64,000 bases of DNA from Brevundimonas fluminis (GCF_003934285.1 NZ_RQWJ01000004.1:248001-312000), one strand, 5' to 3'; shown: positions 26,117 through 35,802, numbered from the stretch's first letter. Notes: generated by a model from the sequence alone, not told the origin. Numbers and translations are program-made.

Positions 26117-27531
26117 GCGCCGCTGATAGGCCGGGCGAGCCCCCCGGGTCCAGAGTCGGCCGCGACGTCCGGACTGTGCCGCGTCTTGTCCCAGGCGAAG
26201 GGCTCCGTCACCAGGCGCCAGGCGGCGTGAGCGAAGGCGATCGACAGCAGCGACCAGTAGGCCGGCGACTCCGCCATGGCGACGGGCCCGTACCGGATCC
26301 CGGCGCGCCGGGCGCCGATCCCGGCGGTCAGCCAGGCGCAGACGACGCCCGACCCGAGGACGAAGAGGGCCGTCGGCGGCGTCGCGGGCGTCAGCCCCAT
26401 CGCGGCGGCGGCGAGGACGGACGCCGCGACCCATGCCACCGACGGCGCGTGCGCGGCCGCGGAGGCGAGAGCCATGCCCAGCGTCATGAGCAGGCTGATC
26501 CCTCCCTTGAGTCCCAGGGTCCACGGGCGACGTGTATGAACGCCCCATGTCTGCATGAAGCCCTTCATCCACCGCGTGCGCTGGGGCAGCCAGTCGTGAA
26601 GGTCGCCCGGCGGCGTCTCCAGCGTGGCCCGTGAGATCACGTCGAGGCGCCATCCGTGGCGGTGCAGGCGAAATCCGAGGTCGGCGTCCTCGGTGACGTT
26701 CCAGGCGTCCCAGCCCCCGACCGCGCGCAGGACCTCGGCGCGGAAGTGGTTGCTGGTGCCGCCAAGCGGGAACGGCATGCCGAGGCGGGCGAGACCGGGC
26801 AGGGTGACCTCGAACAGGGCGGCGTACTCCAGGGCGAACTGCCGATCGAGGAACGGCGAGCGGGTGCGGCCCAGCCGGACGACGCGCAGGGGCGCCTGGA
26901 CGCAGGCCAGCCGACCGTCGTGATCGGCGGCGAAGCGCGCGGCGGCCTCTCGCAGCTGCAGCGGGTCCGGTCGGTCCTCGGCGTCGTAGACGGTGACCAG
27001 CTCCGCGCGGCAGCGGGAGAGTCCATGGTTGAGCGCGCGGGGCTTGGTGGTCGGCGCGCCCGGCGGCACGATCAGAATGCGGAGCCAGGCGGGCCGGTCG
27101 ACGGCTTCGAGGGCCGAAAGCGTCGTCTGATCGTGAGCCTCGAGCAATAGAAAGCCCTCAAGCCGATCCGGGGGATAGTCGATCGCGGACAGGGCGGCGA
27201 CCAGCTGCGGCGCGACCTCGGCCTCGTCGTGCAGGGCGACGAGGATGGAATAGGTCGGGAGCTCGGCGGGCGTGACGCCGGCCGGGGTCGGCCTCAGGCT
27301 CGTCAGCACCAGAAGGATCCGCCAGGCCGCGCACACGGCGAAGGCGACCTGGACCGCGATGATCGCGAGGCCGGCCGTGAGCCCGGGCGCTCGCCACAGA
27401 CCGAGGCCCACCGTCCCGGCCGCGAGGATCAGCACGAACCACTGGAAGGGCGACGGGCGGCGCAGACGTGCGGCGTCTCCCGCCGCAAGGGCGAAGGCGT
27501 GCGGCAGGCGGTCCTCGCCGTCGGCGCCCAA
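26113..27531 (-). CDS. Membrane glycosyltransferase family 2 (cellulose synthase-like)
   Basis: A 472-residue processive-type glycosyltransferase. Two N-terminal helices (about 30-75) precede a GT-A domain with SILVALHDEAEV (about 95), YDAEDRPDP (the DxD region, about 184-192), TEDADLGFRL (the catalytic TED, about 286-295) and QRTRWMKG (the QxxRW-type motif, about 323-330). Several C-terminal helices follow. It should polymerise or transfer a sugar at the inner membrane; the product is unknown. The start is a TTG at 27531 with GGGAGG 8 bases upstream; no better start exists. Its coupling to two RNA methyltransferase genes is unexpected. Confidence 0.87.
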   Translation of the reverse strand: MGADGEDRLPHAFALAAGDAARLRRPSPFQWFVLILAAGTVGLGLWRAPGLTAGLAIIAVQVAFAVCAAWRILLVLTSLRPTPAGVTPAELPTYSILVALHDEAEVAPQLVAALSAIDYPPDRLEGFLLLEAHDQTTLSALEAVDRPAWLRILIVPPGAPTTKPRALNHGLSRCRAELVTVYDAEDRPDPLQLREAAARFAADHDGRLACVQAPLRVVRLGRTRSPFLDRQFALEYAALFEVTLPGLARLGMPFPLGGTSNHFRAEVLRAVGGWDAWNVTEDADLGFRLHRHGWRLDVISRATLETPPGDLHDWLPQRTRWMKGFMQTWGVHTRRPWTLGLKGGISLLMTLGMALASAAAHAPSVAWVAASVLAAAAMGLTPATPPTALFVLGSGVVCAWLTAGIGARRAGIRYGPVAMAESPAYWSLLSIAFAHAAWRLVTEPFAWDKTRHSPDVAADSGPGGLARPISGA

Positions 27532-27655
27532 GTGCTGTCCTCCCGGTCCCGGGGAACACGGTTAGGCGGAGTGCGCGGGGCGGGCAAGGCCGCCGCCGGT
27601 TGTGACCCCGGGTCGAATGCCGCTATGTCGCAGGAGGATTCACGGAGCCGAGCCC

Positions 27656-28288
27656 TTGTCCGTCGCCCCCGCACCGGCCGCGCGATCGATCCGCAAGCCC
27701 AAGGGCGGCGGTCACGAACGAAGGGCGGAAATCCTGTCCGCGGCCGAGCGCATCTTCGTCGAGCACGGCTATGAAGGCGCCACGATCCGCAAGATCGCGG
27801 ACGAGGTCGGCCTGTCGTCGACGGCGCTGTACATGCACTTCGCCGACAAGGCCGAAATCCTGCACGAAATCTGCCGGGGCGCGTTCGAGGCCCTGACAGC
27901 CGCCAACGCCGCCGTCATCGTCGAGCCGGCGCCGCCGGTCGAGCGGCTGCGCAGGATGATTCAGGCCTATGTGGACTTCGGCTTCGCCAACCCCAACGCC
28001 TATCGCCTGATCTATCTGACCCGCCCGGTGGAGGCGCGCGACGGCGCCGAGACGGCGGCGCAGGAGGTCGGGATCGGCCTGTTCCGCGCCTTCGAGGACG
28101 TGGTGCGCGAAGCCGAGGCCGCAGGCCAACTGAAGCGGGGAGCGCGCGAGACGGCGCAGGCCCTGTGGGCGGGAGGGCACGGCGTGGTCTCCCTGATGAT
28201 CACCAAGCCGTACTTCGACTGGACCTCCCGCGAGACGCTGACCGCGACCGTGCTGGACGGCCTGTTCGAGGGCCTGTTCCGTCCATGA
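27656..28288 (+). CDS. TetR/AcrR family transcriptional regulator
   Basis: A 210-residue repressor. The helix-turn-helix is in AERIFVEHGYEGATIRKIADEVGLSSTALYMHFADKAEILHEI (described here by its key points: GYEGATIRKIA at about 40-50 and LSSTALYMHF at about 55-64). The C-terminal ligand domain is TetR_C-like (RLIYLTRP segment). TTG at 27656, preceded by GGAG 9 bases upstream, gives an N-terminus SVAPAPAARSIRKPKGGGH that fits the family; a GTG at 27602 would add 18 residues. It overlaps the following substrate-binding protein gene by 4 bases, so it probably autoregulates the ABC importer operon. Confidence 0.88.
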   Translation: MSVAPAPAARSIRKPKGGGHERRAEILSAAERIFVEHGYEGATIRKIADEVGLSSTALYMHFADKAEILHEICRGAFEALTAANAAVIVEPAPPVERLRRMIQAYVDFGFANPNAYRLIYLTRPVEARDGAETAAQEVGIGLFRAFEDVVREAEAAGQLKRGARETAQALWAGGHGVVSLMITKPYFDWTSRETLTATVLDGLFEGLFRP

Positions 28289-29082
28289 TCCGGGCGGCGG
28301 CGCTGGCCGCGGCCATGGCGGCGACGGGGTGCGCGGTTGCGCCGGAGGGAGACGACGGCCGGCTGAGGGTCATGTCCCTGGACGGCTGCGCGGACCAGTA
28401 CGTGATGGCCATGCTGCCCGACGCCGAGCTGGCCCTGTCGCCGCGGGCGGACGACGCGGACTCCTACTTCGCCGCGGAGGCGCGGCGGCGTCGCCGGGTC
28501 CGGCCGGGTCTGGAAGCCGCCGTCGGCTTTCGGCCCGACGTGGTGGTTCGCCAGTGGGGCGGAGACGCGCGGCTGCTGGCGGCGCTGGAGCGGCGAGGGG
28601 TCAAGGTGGTCGAGATCGGCGACGCCTCGGACCTGGCGGGCGTGCGGGCCAACGTGGTGCGCGTGGCCGGAGAGTTGGGGCGACCGGACGTCGGGGCGCG
28701 GCTCGCGCGGGGGATGGACCTCGTGCTGGCGAGGGCGGCGGGCCGCTCCGGACCGCGTCAACAGGCCTTGTACCTCACCGCCTCCGGCTGGACGTCCGGG
28801 CCGGGCACCCTCGTGGACGCGGTGATGGCCGCAGGAGGGCTGGAGAACGCGACCCGGGCGCCGGGGTTCGGTCCGGTCGCTCTCGAGCGACTGGCGCTCG
28901 ACCCGCCGAGTCGGTTCGTGCTGGGCTTCTTCGACCGGCCGGGCTCGGACCGCCATGGGATCGGGCGCCATGAGATCGTGCGGCGCGCGGTGGCGAAGGG
29001 CGAGGCGACGGAGATCCCGGCGGCCCTGCTGTCGTGCCCGGCGTGGTTCACCGCCGAGGCGGCCGGGATGCTGGCGCGGTGA
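28285..29082 (+). CDS. ABC importer substrate-binding lipoprotein (BtuF/FecB-like)
   Basis: A 265-residue periplasmic binding protein of the helical-backbone class III type. The N-terminus has a lipobox (AATGC, Cys at about 16), so it is membrane-tethered. RVMSLDGCADQYVMAMLPD (about 29-47) and FRPDVVVRQWGGDARLLAAL resemble the start and hinge region of BtuF/FecB proteins that bind cobalamin, haem or ferric siderophores. It is coupled to TetR upstream (ATGA) and to the permease downstream (GTGA). The ligand is undetermined: no riboswitch or Fur box was seen. Confidence 0.85.
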   Translation: MIRAAALAAAMAATGCAVAPEGDDGRLRVMSLDGCADQYVMAMLPDAELALSPRADDADSYFAAEARRRRRVRPGLEAAVGFRPDVVVRQWGGDARLLAALERRGVKVVEIGDASDLAGVRANVVRVAGELGRPDVGARLARGMDLVLARAAGRSGPRQQALYLTASGWTSGPGTLVDAVMAAGGLENATRAPGFGPVALERLALDPPSRFVLGFFDRPGSDRHGIGRHEIVRRAVAKGEATEIPAALLSCPAWFTAEAAGMLAR

Positions 29083-30068
29083 ACGCTTTCGCCCGGCTGA
29101 ATCTGGCCCTCGGCATCGCCTGCGCCGCCGCGTTGGCGCTGGCTGTGGCTTTGGGCGAGACGACCCTGAGCGCCGACCAGTGGCGAGAGGCCTTCGTCGA
29201 CCCGACGTCGGGCCCGGCCGACGTGCTGTGGCGCATCCGCGCTCCCCGGGCGGCATGCGCCCTGTTCGTGGGCGCCGCGCTGGGGCTGGGCGGCGCGGTG
29301 ATGCAGGGGCTGTTGCGAAATCCCCTGGCCGAACCGGGCGTGCTGGGCGTGTCTGCGGGCGGCGGGGCCGCGGCGGCCCTGGCCATCGTGCTGGGTCTGG
29401 CGTCCGTGCCGGGCGGAGTCGAACTGGCCTCCGTGGCCGGGGCCGGTCTGGCCGCGCTGGCGCTGCTGGCCTTCGTTCAACGTGTGCCGTCGCCCGCCGG
29501 ATTGATCTTGTTTGGGGTCGCGCTCTCTGCGCTGGGCGCGGCGGGGACGGCCCTGGTGTTCAACCTCGCGCCGACGCCGCTGGCCGCGGCCGAGGTCATG
29601 GCCTGGCTGATGGGCTCGGTCGAAAACCGGGGCTGGGCGGAGGTCGCGTGGATCGTCGCGCCGGCCGCCCTCGCGGCGGGGCTGGCGCATCTGTGCGGTC
29701 CCGGTCTCCGCGGTCTGGCGCTGGGCGAGGACACGGCGCGGACGTTGGGCCTGAGGCTGCAGCGGCTGAGAACCCTCGCCTTGCTGGCGGCCTCCCTGGC
29801 GGCCGGGGCGGCGGTGGCGGTGGCGGGCGCCATCGGCTTCGTCGGCCTCGTCGCTCCCCATCTGGTTCGGCGTTTCGTGCGGGACGATCCGGGACGGCTG
29901 TGGGCGCCATCGGCGCTGGCGGGCGGGCTGATCCTCATGGTCGCAGATCTGGCGGTCCGGATCATCCCGACGGAGCAGGAGCTGAAGCTGGGCGTGGTGA
30001 CCTCGCTGGTCGGCGCGCCCCTGTTCGCCCTGATCGCCGCGCGCGCGGCGCGGAGCTGGCGGTCATGA
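29079..30068 (+). CDS. FecCD/BtuC family ABC transporter permease
   Basis: A 329-residue inner-membrane permease with about ten helices. Family segments are VLWRIRAPRAACALFVGAAL (about 48-67), GAVMQGLLRNPLAEPGVLGV (about 71-90), the coupling-loop region RTLGLRLQRLRTLALL, and GFVGLVAPHLVRR (about 260-272). It forms the translocation pore of the vitamin B12/iron-siderophore importer with the ATPase that follows. The GTG start at 29079 lies in the stop of the binding-protein gene. Confidence 0.95.
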   Translation: MNAFARLNLALGIACAAALALAVALGETTLSADQWREAFVDPTSGPADVLWRIRAPRAACALFVGAALGLGGAVMQGLLRNPLAEPGVLGVSAGGGAAAALAIVLGLASVPGGVELASVAGAGLAALALLAFVQRVPSPAGLILFGVALSALGAAGTALVFNLAPTPLAAAEVMAWLMGSVENRGWAEVAWIVAPAALAAGLAHLCGPGLRGLALGEDTARTLGLRLQRLRTLALLAASLAAGAAVAVAGAIGFVGLVAPHLVRRFVRDDPGRLWAPSALAGGLILMVADLAVRIIPTEQELKLGVVTSLVGAPLFALIAARAARSWRS

Positions 30069-30802
30069 GCGGACTGGAGCTGATCGGGGCGCGGGTGAGG
30101 CTGGGAGACCGGACGGTGCTGGACGGCGTCGGTCTGGCGGTGGCGGCGGGCGAACTGGTGGCCCTGTGCGGACCGAACGGCGCGGGCAAGTCGACGGCGA
30201 TCCGGGCGCTGGCCGGGCTGGTGAGGCTGGACGCGGGGCAGGCGCGGCTGGGCGGCGACCCCGTCGAGGGGCTCTCTCCCGCGGAGCGGGCGCGTCGGGT
30301 CGCCTATCTGGCGCAGGAGCGGACGGTGGCGTGGAATCTGAGGGCGGAGGCCGTGGCCGGCCTCGGCTCCCCTCCCGGCTCGGAGACCCGCGTTTCCGCC
30401 GCGCTGGCGGAAATGCAGGCGACCGCCTTCGCAGACCGGGGGATCAACGACCTTTCGGGCGGAGAGCGGGCGAGGGTGCTGATCGCGCGGGCCCTCGCCC
30501 AGCCGGCGACGGCCCTGCTGGCCGACGAGCCGACGGCCGGGCTGGATCCGGACGGGCAGCTTCTGGTGATGGAGCGACTGGCGGGACGGGCGCGGTCGGG
30601 GCAGGCCGTGCTCGTCAGTCTCCACGATCTCGACCTGGCCGTCCGCTGGGCGGATCGGGTCGTAGTCCTCCACGGCGGCCGGATCCACGCCGACGCCGCG
30701 CCGCGTCAGGCCCTGACCGACGCGGTGCTGGGCGAGGTCTTCGGCCTGACCGCCGACTGGACCGGCGGCCGCCCGCGTTTCGACAGACTGGCCGTCAGGT
30801 GA
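30065..30802 (+). CDS. ABC transporter ATP-binding protein (BtuD/FecE-like)
   Basis: A 245-residue ATPase with Walker A GPNGAGKST (about 36-44), Q-loop YLAQE, signature LSGGERARVLIARAL (about 135-149), Walker B ALLADEPTAGLD and switch histidine SLHDLDLA. It energises the FecCD-type permease encoded just upstream with a 4-base overlap (ATGA). The 3' end overlaps the convergent transglycosylase gene by 8 bases. Confidence 0.96.
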   Translation: MSGLELIGARVRLGDRTVLDGVGLAVAAGELVALCGPNGAGKSTAIRALAGLVRLDAGQARLGGDPVEGLSPAERARRVAYLAQERTVAWNLRAEAVAGLGSPPGSETRVSAALAEMQATAFADRGINDLSGGERARVLIARALAQPATALLADEPTAGLDPDGQLLVMERLAGRARSGQAVLVSLHDLDLAVRWADRVVVLHGGRIHADAAPRQALTDAVLGEVFGLTADWTGGRPRFDRLAVR

Positions 30803-32846
30803 GCTGCTCGTAGGGGATCGGGCCCGAGCCCGCTCCGCGGGCCAGATCGTCGGACAGGGTCAGCGGGGCCGACCCGCCCGCCAGCCGGGCCTTGTAGACG
30901 CCCATGTTCTCCATCACCCGCATCATGTAGTTGCGCGTCTCGGTGAAGGGCGCGCACTCGATGAAGTCGACCGGATCGACCTGACGGCCGCGTGGATCGC
31001 CGCAGCGGGCGATCCACTGGGGCGGGCGCGCCGGGCCGGCGTTGTAACCGACGGTGGCCAGCAGCATCGAGCCGCCGAACTGGCCGGTCAGCTCCGCGAG
31101 GTGATAGCTGCCGAGCTGCATGTTGAAGTCCGGGTCCCACAGGCGGTCGGCCGAGTAGGTCAGGCCCAGTCGTCGCGCCACGCCCGAGGCCGTGGAGGGC
31201 AGGAACTGCATCATGCCGCGCGCGTCGGCGCTGGAGCGGGCCATGGGGTCGAAGCTGGATTCCTGGCGCGTGATGGCCAGGGTGAAGGCGAGGGGCGCGG
31301 CGCCCGGCACCTCCGGCGGGATGCGGATCGGATACTGGCGCTCGGGCATCAGAAAGCCGCGCTGGCTGGCGGCGCGGCCCACCATCATCGAGCCGAAACG
31401 GTCGCCGTAGGCGAGCAGCATGTCCATCAGCTGCGCCAGGCCGGACGCCTCGGGCAGGCGGTCGTCGAGGTGATAGGCGAACACCCGCATCAGGCCCTGC
31501 TCGTTCGCTTCTCCGAGGATGCGGGTGGCGCGGACCACCTCGTCCGCCTCGAACCGGGTGCGGTCGGCGTCGCTCACGACCGGGTCGGCGGGCAGGGTGA
31601 GCGTCGTGACGCCGGCCTTCTCGGCGGCAAGCTGGCCGTAGAAGGTCTGGATGTGCTGCGCGCCCGCCTCATAGAAACCGCGGGCGCGGGCGGCGTCTCC
31701 CTGGGCCTCGGCCGCGCGGCCCAGCCAGTAGAGGGCTCGCCCCTGCGTGATGGGGGTCGAGGAATACGAGCGCAGCGCCTCGAAATGACCGGCGGCCCGC
31801 GCCGGGTCGTTCAACTTGGTCAGGGCGACCCAGCCGGCGAAGAATTCGGCGTCGACCTTGCGCTCGCCGGCCGGGAAGCCGTGGCCGGCCATGGCGCCGT
31901 AGGCGCCGCGCCAGTCGTTGCGTTGCAGGGCGTCGAGGAACCAGTTGCGGCGTTCGCTCCACAGCGTGTTCTGGCCCGCCTCATGCGAAGGGGCCGGCGG
32001 AAGGCCGGCGAGCAGGGCGAAGCCCTCGGACTGGCGGTTCTGGGACCGGAGCAGGCGGACCCGCTCCAGGACGACGGCCGGGTGGGACGCCTGCGACGGG
32101 GTGAGGCCCGCGACGATCGCGTCCGGCGCATAGGCCGTGCGGAGGTTCATGACGGCCTGCGCGACGGCGCGGGTCTCGGGCGAGGCGAGGTCCAGCATCG
32201 CCCGCGTCGCAGGTCCGTGCGGGCCGAGGATCAACATGCCGAGCCGCTGGTCGTGGTCGGCCGTGGTCAGCGCCTGGGCCCAGCGACCGAGCGCGCGGGT
32301 CTGGACGTCGGCCTCGAACGACTGGCCGGTCCACCAGCGCCGGACCAGATCGACGGCCTCCTGCTCGCGGCCCGAGGCGGACAGGGCGTCGGCGAGGGCG
32401 AAGGCTCCGGCCGCCGTGACCGGCTCGCGACCGTCGAAGTGGCGGATCACCGTCGGCGGCGGCGCATAGGCGCGGGCCAATGCGGCCTCCGTTTCGGCAC
32501 GGCGCGATTCGGCGCGGGGCCATGCGGCGAAGACGCGGTCGGCGGCCTCCAGCTCGGCGAAGCTCAGATCCCGGCCCGACACGTCGATCACGGCCCATTC
32601 GATCAGCTTGCGCGCCGTGGGGTCGGCCATCTGCCGAGCCAGGGCCCTTGCGCCGGCGACGTCGCGGTTGCGTGCCGCCGTGAGGGCGCGGGGGAAGATT
32701 TCGGCGTCCGCGGCCGAGAGAATCCGGGCCTGACGGGAGTAGGGCACGTCCTGCGCCGGCGCGACCGCCGCGGCGATCCTCTCGGGCGCGGGCGCGAACA
32801 GGGCGGTGACGGCCGCCAGCAGGGAGGCGAGGAAGTTCTGGGCCAT
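30795..32846 (-). CDS. slt: Soluble lytic murein transglycosylase (SLT)
   Basis: A 683-residue exported enzyme that cleaves peptidoglycan to 1,6-anhydromuropeptides. A signal peptide covers about 1-32. A long alpha-solenoid (about 60-480, with TPR-like pairs such as [20 protein letters not shown]) forms the doughnut of Slt70-like proteins. The catalytic domain has [20 protein letters not shown] (Glu is the catalytic acid, about residue 520), [10 protein letters not shown] and [15 protein letters not shown]. The ATG at 32846 has GGAG closely upstream; a further ATG at 32882 would add 12 residues. It is convergent with the ABC operon and divergent from dapA. Confidence 0.94.
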   Translation of the reverse strand: MAQNFLASLLAAVTALFAPAPERIAAAVAPAQDVPYSRQARILSAADAEIFPRALTAARNRDVAGARALARQMADPTARKLIEWAVIDVSGRDLSFAELEAADRVFAAWPRAESRRAETEAALARAYAPPPTVIRHFDGREPVTAAGAFALADALSASGREQEAVDLVRRWWTGQSFEADVQTRALGRWAQALTTADHDQRLGMLILGPHGPATRAMLDLASPETRAVAQAVMNLRTAYAPDAIVAGLTPSQASHPAVVLERVRLLRSQNRQSEGFALLAGLPPAPSHEAGQNTLWSERRNWFLDALQRNDWRGAYGAMAGHGFPAGERKVDAEFFAGWVALTKLNDPARAAGHFEALRSYSSTPITQGRALYWLGRAAEAQGDAARARGFYEAGAQHIQTFYGQLAAEKAGVTTLTLPADPVVSDADRTRFEADEVVRATRILGEANEQGLMRVFAYHLDDRLPEASGLAQLMDMLLAYGDRFGSMMVGRAASQRGFLMPERQYPIRIPPEVPGAAPLAFTLAITRQESSFDPMARSSADARGMMQFLPSTASGVARRLGLTYSADRLWDPDFNMQLGSYHLAELTGQFGGSMLLATVGYNAGPARPPQWIARCGDPRGRQVDPVDFIECAPFTETRNYMMRVMENMGVYKARLAGGSAPLTLSDDLARGAGSGPIPYEQLT

Positions 32847-32947
32847 GCTTCTCCGGACCGGGTTGCGACCGCGCGGGCCCATCCCTAAACCTTCATTCGA
32901 TCGGACGGCGGCGCACGCCGCGCCCCCTGACAGGACCCATCGTCACC

Positions 32948-33832
32948 ATGACCGCCCCCTTGTTCAAGGGCGTGATCACCGCACTGATCACACCTCTTCG
33001 TGACGGAACCGTCGACGAAGCCGCCTTCACGGCCCTGCTGGAACGCCAGATCGCGGCCGGGGTTCACGGCGTCGTGCCCATGGGGACGACGGGCGAGAGC
33101 GCCACCCTGACGGTCGACGAGCACAAGCGCGTCGTCGCTCTGTGCGTCGAAAAGTCCGCCGGTCGCGTCCGCGTGATCGCCGGGGCCGGCTCGCCGTCCA
33201 CGGACAAGGCGATCGAGCTGGTCCGGCACGCCAAGACCGTCGGGGCCGACGGGGCTCTGGTGGTGACGCCTTACTACAACCGTCCCTCGCAAGCGGGTCT
33301 GAAGGCGCACTTCGAGGCCGTGGCCGACGCCGTCCAGCTCCCGATCCTGCTCTACAACGTGCCGGGACGCACGGGAGTCGACCTGGCGGACGACGTCACC
33401 ATCGCCCTGGCGAAGCATCCGAACGTGGTGGGCATCAAGGACGCGACCGGCGACATGGGTCGGGTCAGCCGCATGCGGGCCGGGATCGGCGAAGGCTTCG
33501 CCCTGATCAGCGGCGACGACCCGAGCTTTCTGGGTTATCTGGCGCACGGCGGGCATGGGGTGATCTCGGTCAGCTCCAACGTCGCGCCGGAAGGCATGGT
33601 GGCGCTGTATGACGCCGTGCAGCGCGGCGACCTGGAGTCCGCGCGCCTGTGGCAGGACCGGCTGATCGCCCTGCACAAGGCGCTGTTCCTCGACAACTCG
33701 CCGGCGCCGACCAAATACGCCCTGGCGAAGCTGGGCCTGTGCGGCGAGGACGTGCGCCTGCCGCTGGCGCGGACCGATGAGGCCGTGCGCCCGTCGATCG
33801 ACCGCGCCATGGCGGCCGCGGGCGTGGCCTGA
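32948..33832 (+). CDS. dapA: 4-hydroxy-tetrahydrodipicolinate synthase
   Basis: A 294-residue Schiff-base aldolase of lysine and diaminopimelate synthesis (pyruvate + aspartate semialdehyde). GTTGESATL (about 43-51) binds pyruvate, [14 protein letters not shown] (about 102-115) and [13 protein letters not shown] (tyrosine about 133) contribute the catalytic triad, and [13 protein letters not shown] (about 157-169) contains the Schiff-base lysine. The length is standard. The gene shares one base with smpB (TGATG). Confidence 0.98.
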   Translation: MTAPLFKGVITALITPLRDGTVDEAAFTALLERQIAAGVHGVVPMGTTGESATLTVDEHKRVVALCVEKSAGRVRVIAGAGSPSTDKAIELVRHAKTVGADGALVVTPYYNRPSQAGLKAHFEAVADAVQLPILLYNVPGRTGVDLADDVTIALAKHPNVVGIKDATGDMGRVSRMRAGIGEGFALISGDDPSFLGYLAHGGHGVISVSSNVAPEGMVALYDAVQRGDLESARLWQDRLIALHKALFLDNSPAPTKYALAKLGLCGEDVRLPLARTDEAVRPSIDRAMAAAGVA

Positions 33833-34302
33833 TGGCCGAGAAGACGTCGCAGGCGAAGACGCTCGCGGAGAACCGCCGGGCGCGCTTCGACTATTTCCTG
33901 GAGGACTTCACCGAAGCCGGCATCCAGTTGCTGGGCACGGAAATCAAGTCGCTGCGGGAAGGTCGGGCCAACATCGCCGAGAGCTACGTGGCGCCGGAAG
34001 GGCGCGAGCTGGTGCTGATCAACGCCGACATCCCGCCGTACAAACAGGCCAGCCGCTTCAACCACGAGCCGCGCCGGCACCGGAAGCTGCTGCTGCACAG
34101 GAAGCAGATCGACCGCATGATCGGCGCGGTTCAGCGCGACGGCCAGACCATCATTCCGGTGCGCCTGTACCTGAACGACGCGGGCAAGGCGAAGATCGAG
34201 ATCGCCCTGGCCAAGGGCAAGAAGCTGCACGACAAGCGCGAGGCCCAAGCCGACCGCGACTGGGCGCGCGACAAGGCGCGCCTGCTGCGCGACCGGGGAT
34301 GA
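33832..34302 (+). CDS. smpB: SsrA-binding protein (trans-translation)
   Basis: A 156-residue tmRNA partner that rescues stalled ribosomes. [20 protein letters not shown] followed by [21 protein letters not shown] is the conserved OB-fold core. [20 protein letters not shown] is also conserved, and the basic tail [20 protein letters not shown] is present. It is translationally coupled to dapA. The tmRNA gene itself was not seen in the window. Confidence 0.98.
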   Translation: MAEKTSQAKTLAENRRARFDYFLEDFTEAGIQLLGTEIKSLREGRANIAESYVAPEGRELVLINADIPPYKQASRFNHEPRRHRKLLLHRKQIDRMIGAVQRDGQTIIPVRLYLNDAGKAKIEIALAKGKKLHDKREAQADRDWARDKARLLRDRG

Positions 34303-34309
34303 ACCGGCG

Positions 34310-34501
34310 TCAGCCCAGCGGCTGAGCCTCGACGACCCCGTCCAGCGTCCGGGACACGCCCGTGTCGGCGTACCACCCCAGCGACGGGCTCATGAACCGG
34401 TCCGCCGCCGCCCCCAGCGACGCGACGATCAGGCATCCGATCACCAGCCACAAAGCCCCCCGACGTTCGGACGGCGTGAACACTCCATTCGACCTGCGCA
34501 T
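34310..34501 (-). CDS. Small single-pass membrane protein
   Basis: A 63-residue protein with a basic N-terminus (MRRSNGVFTPSERRGAL), one hydrophobic helix (about 18-32, LWLVIGCLIVASLGAAA) and a short acidic/polar tail. The start has a strong site (GGAGGAGG with suitable spacing before the ATG at 34501), which together with the helix argues it is real. No family is recognised. It ends 7 bases from the convergent smpB stop. Confidence 0.68.
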   Translation of the reverse strand: MRRSNGVFTPSERRGALWLVIGCLIVASLGAAADRFMSPSLGWYADTGVSRTLDGVVEAQPLG

Positions 34502-34630
34502 GCGAGCCTCCTCCAGGCCCGAAAACGCGACGCGGACGAGCCCGGTTGCACGCGAGGAAGCTTACGCCCCTCCGTCCGCGATTCGCGTGGCGAGGGCGCC
34601 ACAGGGAGCGTGAATGCCCCGTTCCGGCGA

Positions 34631-35272
34631 TCACGATTCGATGAGCTGACGCGCGCGTTCGAAGATGCCGCGGAACATCTCCGGGGTCAGGCGGCCGGTG
34701 TTCGTGTTCAGGCGGGAGCAGTGGTAGCTGTTCAGCAGGACCAGGCCGCCGACGCGCCCCTCCGCGCCGTGCCCGGCGGGCATGGCCGAGGCGGGCTTGC
34801 CGAGGGCCTTCAGCACGTTGCGGCGGGAGACGTCGCCGAGGGTGACGATCACCTTCAGCCGGGGCAGGGCGCCGAGGCGCGAGATCAGGAAGGGACGGCA
34901 GGTGCGCTCTTCCTCCGGAGTCGGCTTGTTGCCCGGCGGGGCGCAGCGGACGGCGTTGGTGATCATGCAGTCCACCAGCTCGAGCCCGTCGTCGGGTCGG
35001 GCGTCGTAGGTTCCCGTCGCGAAGCCGGTGGCGAGCAAGGTCTCGTAGAGCAGCCAGCCGGCATGGTCGCCCGTGAACGGTCGCCCGGTGCGGTTCGCCC
35101 CGGTGCGGCCGGGGGCCAGGCCGGCGACCAGCAGACGCGCGTGGGGATCCCCGAACGACGGCGCGGGATCGTTGAACCAGGTCGGTTCGCGCCGCGCGTT
35201 CTCCGCCCGATAGGCGACCAGTCGGGGGCAGAGCGGGCAGCCGCGCGGCGCCTCGGGCGGGAAAGGGATCAT
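34631..35272 (-). CDS. Uracil-DNA glycosylase family 5 (UdgB-type)
   Basis: A 213-residue DNA repair glycosylase. Motif A LLVAGLAPGRTGANRTGRPF (about 46-65) matches family 5, which lacks the catalytic Asp/Asn of families 1 and 4. The second active-site motif is LLNSYHCSRLNTNTGRLTP (about 177-195), with HCS where HPS is common. Cysteines CPLC (12-15), one in NAVRC and one in ERTC fit the 4Fe-4S cluster of families 4 and 5. It removes uracil and other deaminated bases. Its first codon overlaps the NYN gene stop (ATGA), so the two are one operon. Confidence 0.92.
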   Translation of the reverse strand: MIPFPPEAPRGCPLCPRLVAYRAENARREPTWFNDPAPSFGDPHARLLVAGLAPGRTGANRTGRPFTGDHAGWLLYETLLATGFATGTYDARPDDGLELVDCMITNAVRCAPPGNKPTPEEERTCRPFLISRLGALPRLKVIVTLGDVSRRNVLKALGKPASAMPAGHGAEGRVGGLVLLNSYHCSRLNTNTGRLTPEMFRGIFERARQLIES

Positions 35273-35802
35273 GAGCGGGGCCGCGCGATCTCGGGCAGCA
35301 GGTCGGCGAGATCGAGGAAGACGTCGGCCTGGCGACGCAGTTCGTCCGCGATCTGCGGCGGCTGGGTCCTGAGCGTCGAAACCACGGTCACCCGCACGCC
35401 CCTGGCCTGCACCGCCTCCACGGCCCGCCGGAAGTCGCCGTCGCCGGTGAACAGAACGGCGTGGTCCAGCCGCGGCGCCAGTTCGAGCAGGTCTACCGCC
35501 ATCTCCATGTCCATGTTGCCCTTGATGCGCGAGCGCCCTTCGGCGTCCGTGAAGCGCCGGACCGGCTTCGTCACGACGGAAAATCCGTTATAGTCCAGCC
35601 AGTCGATCAGGGGTTTGACAGGAGAGAACTCCTCTCCCTCGACCACGGCCGTGTAGTACAGCGCCCGCAGCAGACGGCCTCTCGCCGCGAACAGCTCGAG
35701 CAGCTTCCTGAAGTCGAGCTCGGCGTGAAGGCCGCGCGCCGTGGCGTGCAGGTTCGCGCCGTCGATGAAAAGCGCCACGCGTTCTGGCATGATGTCCGGC
35801 AT
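35269..35802 (-). CDS. NYN domain (LabA/DUF88-type) putative nuclease
   Basis: A 177-residue PIN-like protein. VALFIDGANLHATA (about 9-22) carries the first acidic residue, NMDMEMAVDLLELA (about 95-108) the middle one(s) and VLFTGDGDFRRAVEAVQARG (about 115-134) the last aspartates, the standard NYN metal-binding set. Such proteins are usually RNases or regulators; the substrate is unknown. Starts at 35802 or 35790 (both Met) are possible. It is co-translated with the UDG gene and is divergent from folK. Confidence 0.88.
   Translation of the reverse strand: MPDIMPERVALFIDGANLHATARGLHAELDFRKLLELFAARGRLLRALYYTAVVEGEEFSPVKPLIDWLDYNGFSVVTKPVRRFTDAEGRSRIKGNMDMEMAVDLLELAPRLDHAVLFTGDGDFRRAVEAVQARGVRVTVVSTLRTQPPQIADELRRQADVFLDLADLLPEIARPRS

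Noticed and set aside
27532..27655. Operator or riboswitch in front of the TetR-ABC operon
   Set aside because: I looked for inverted repeats, a Fur box and a B12 riboswitch core and found none that I could support.
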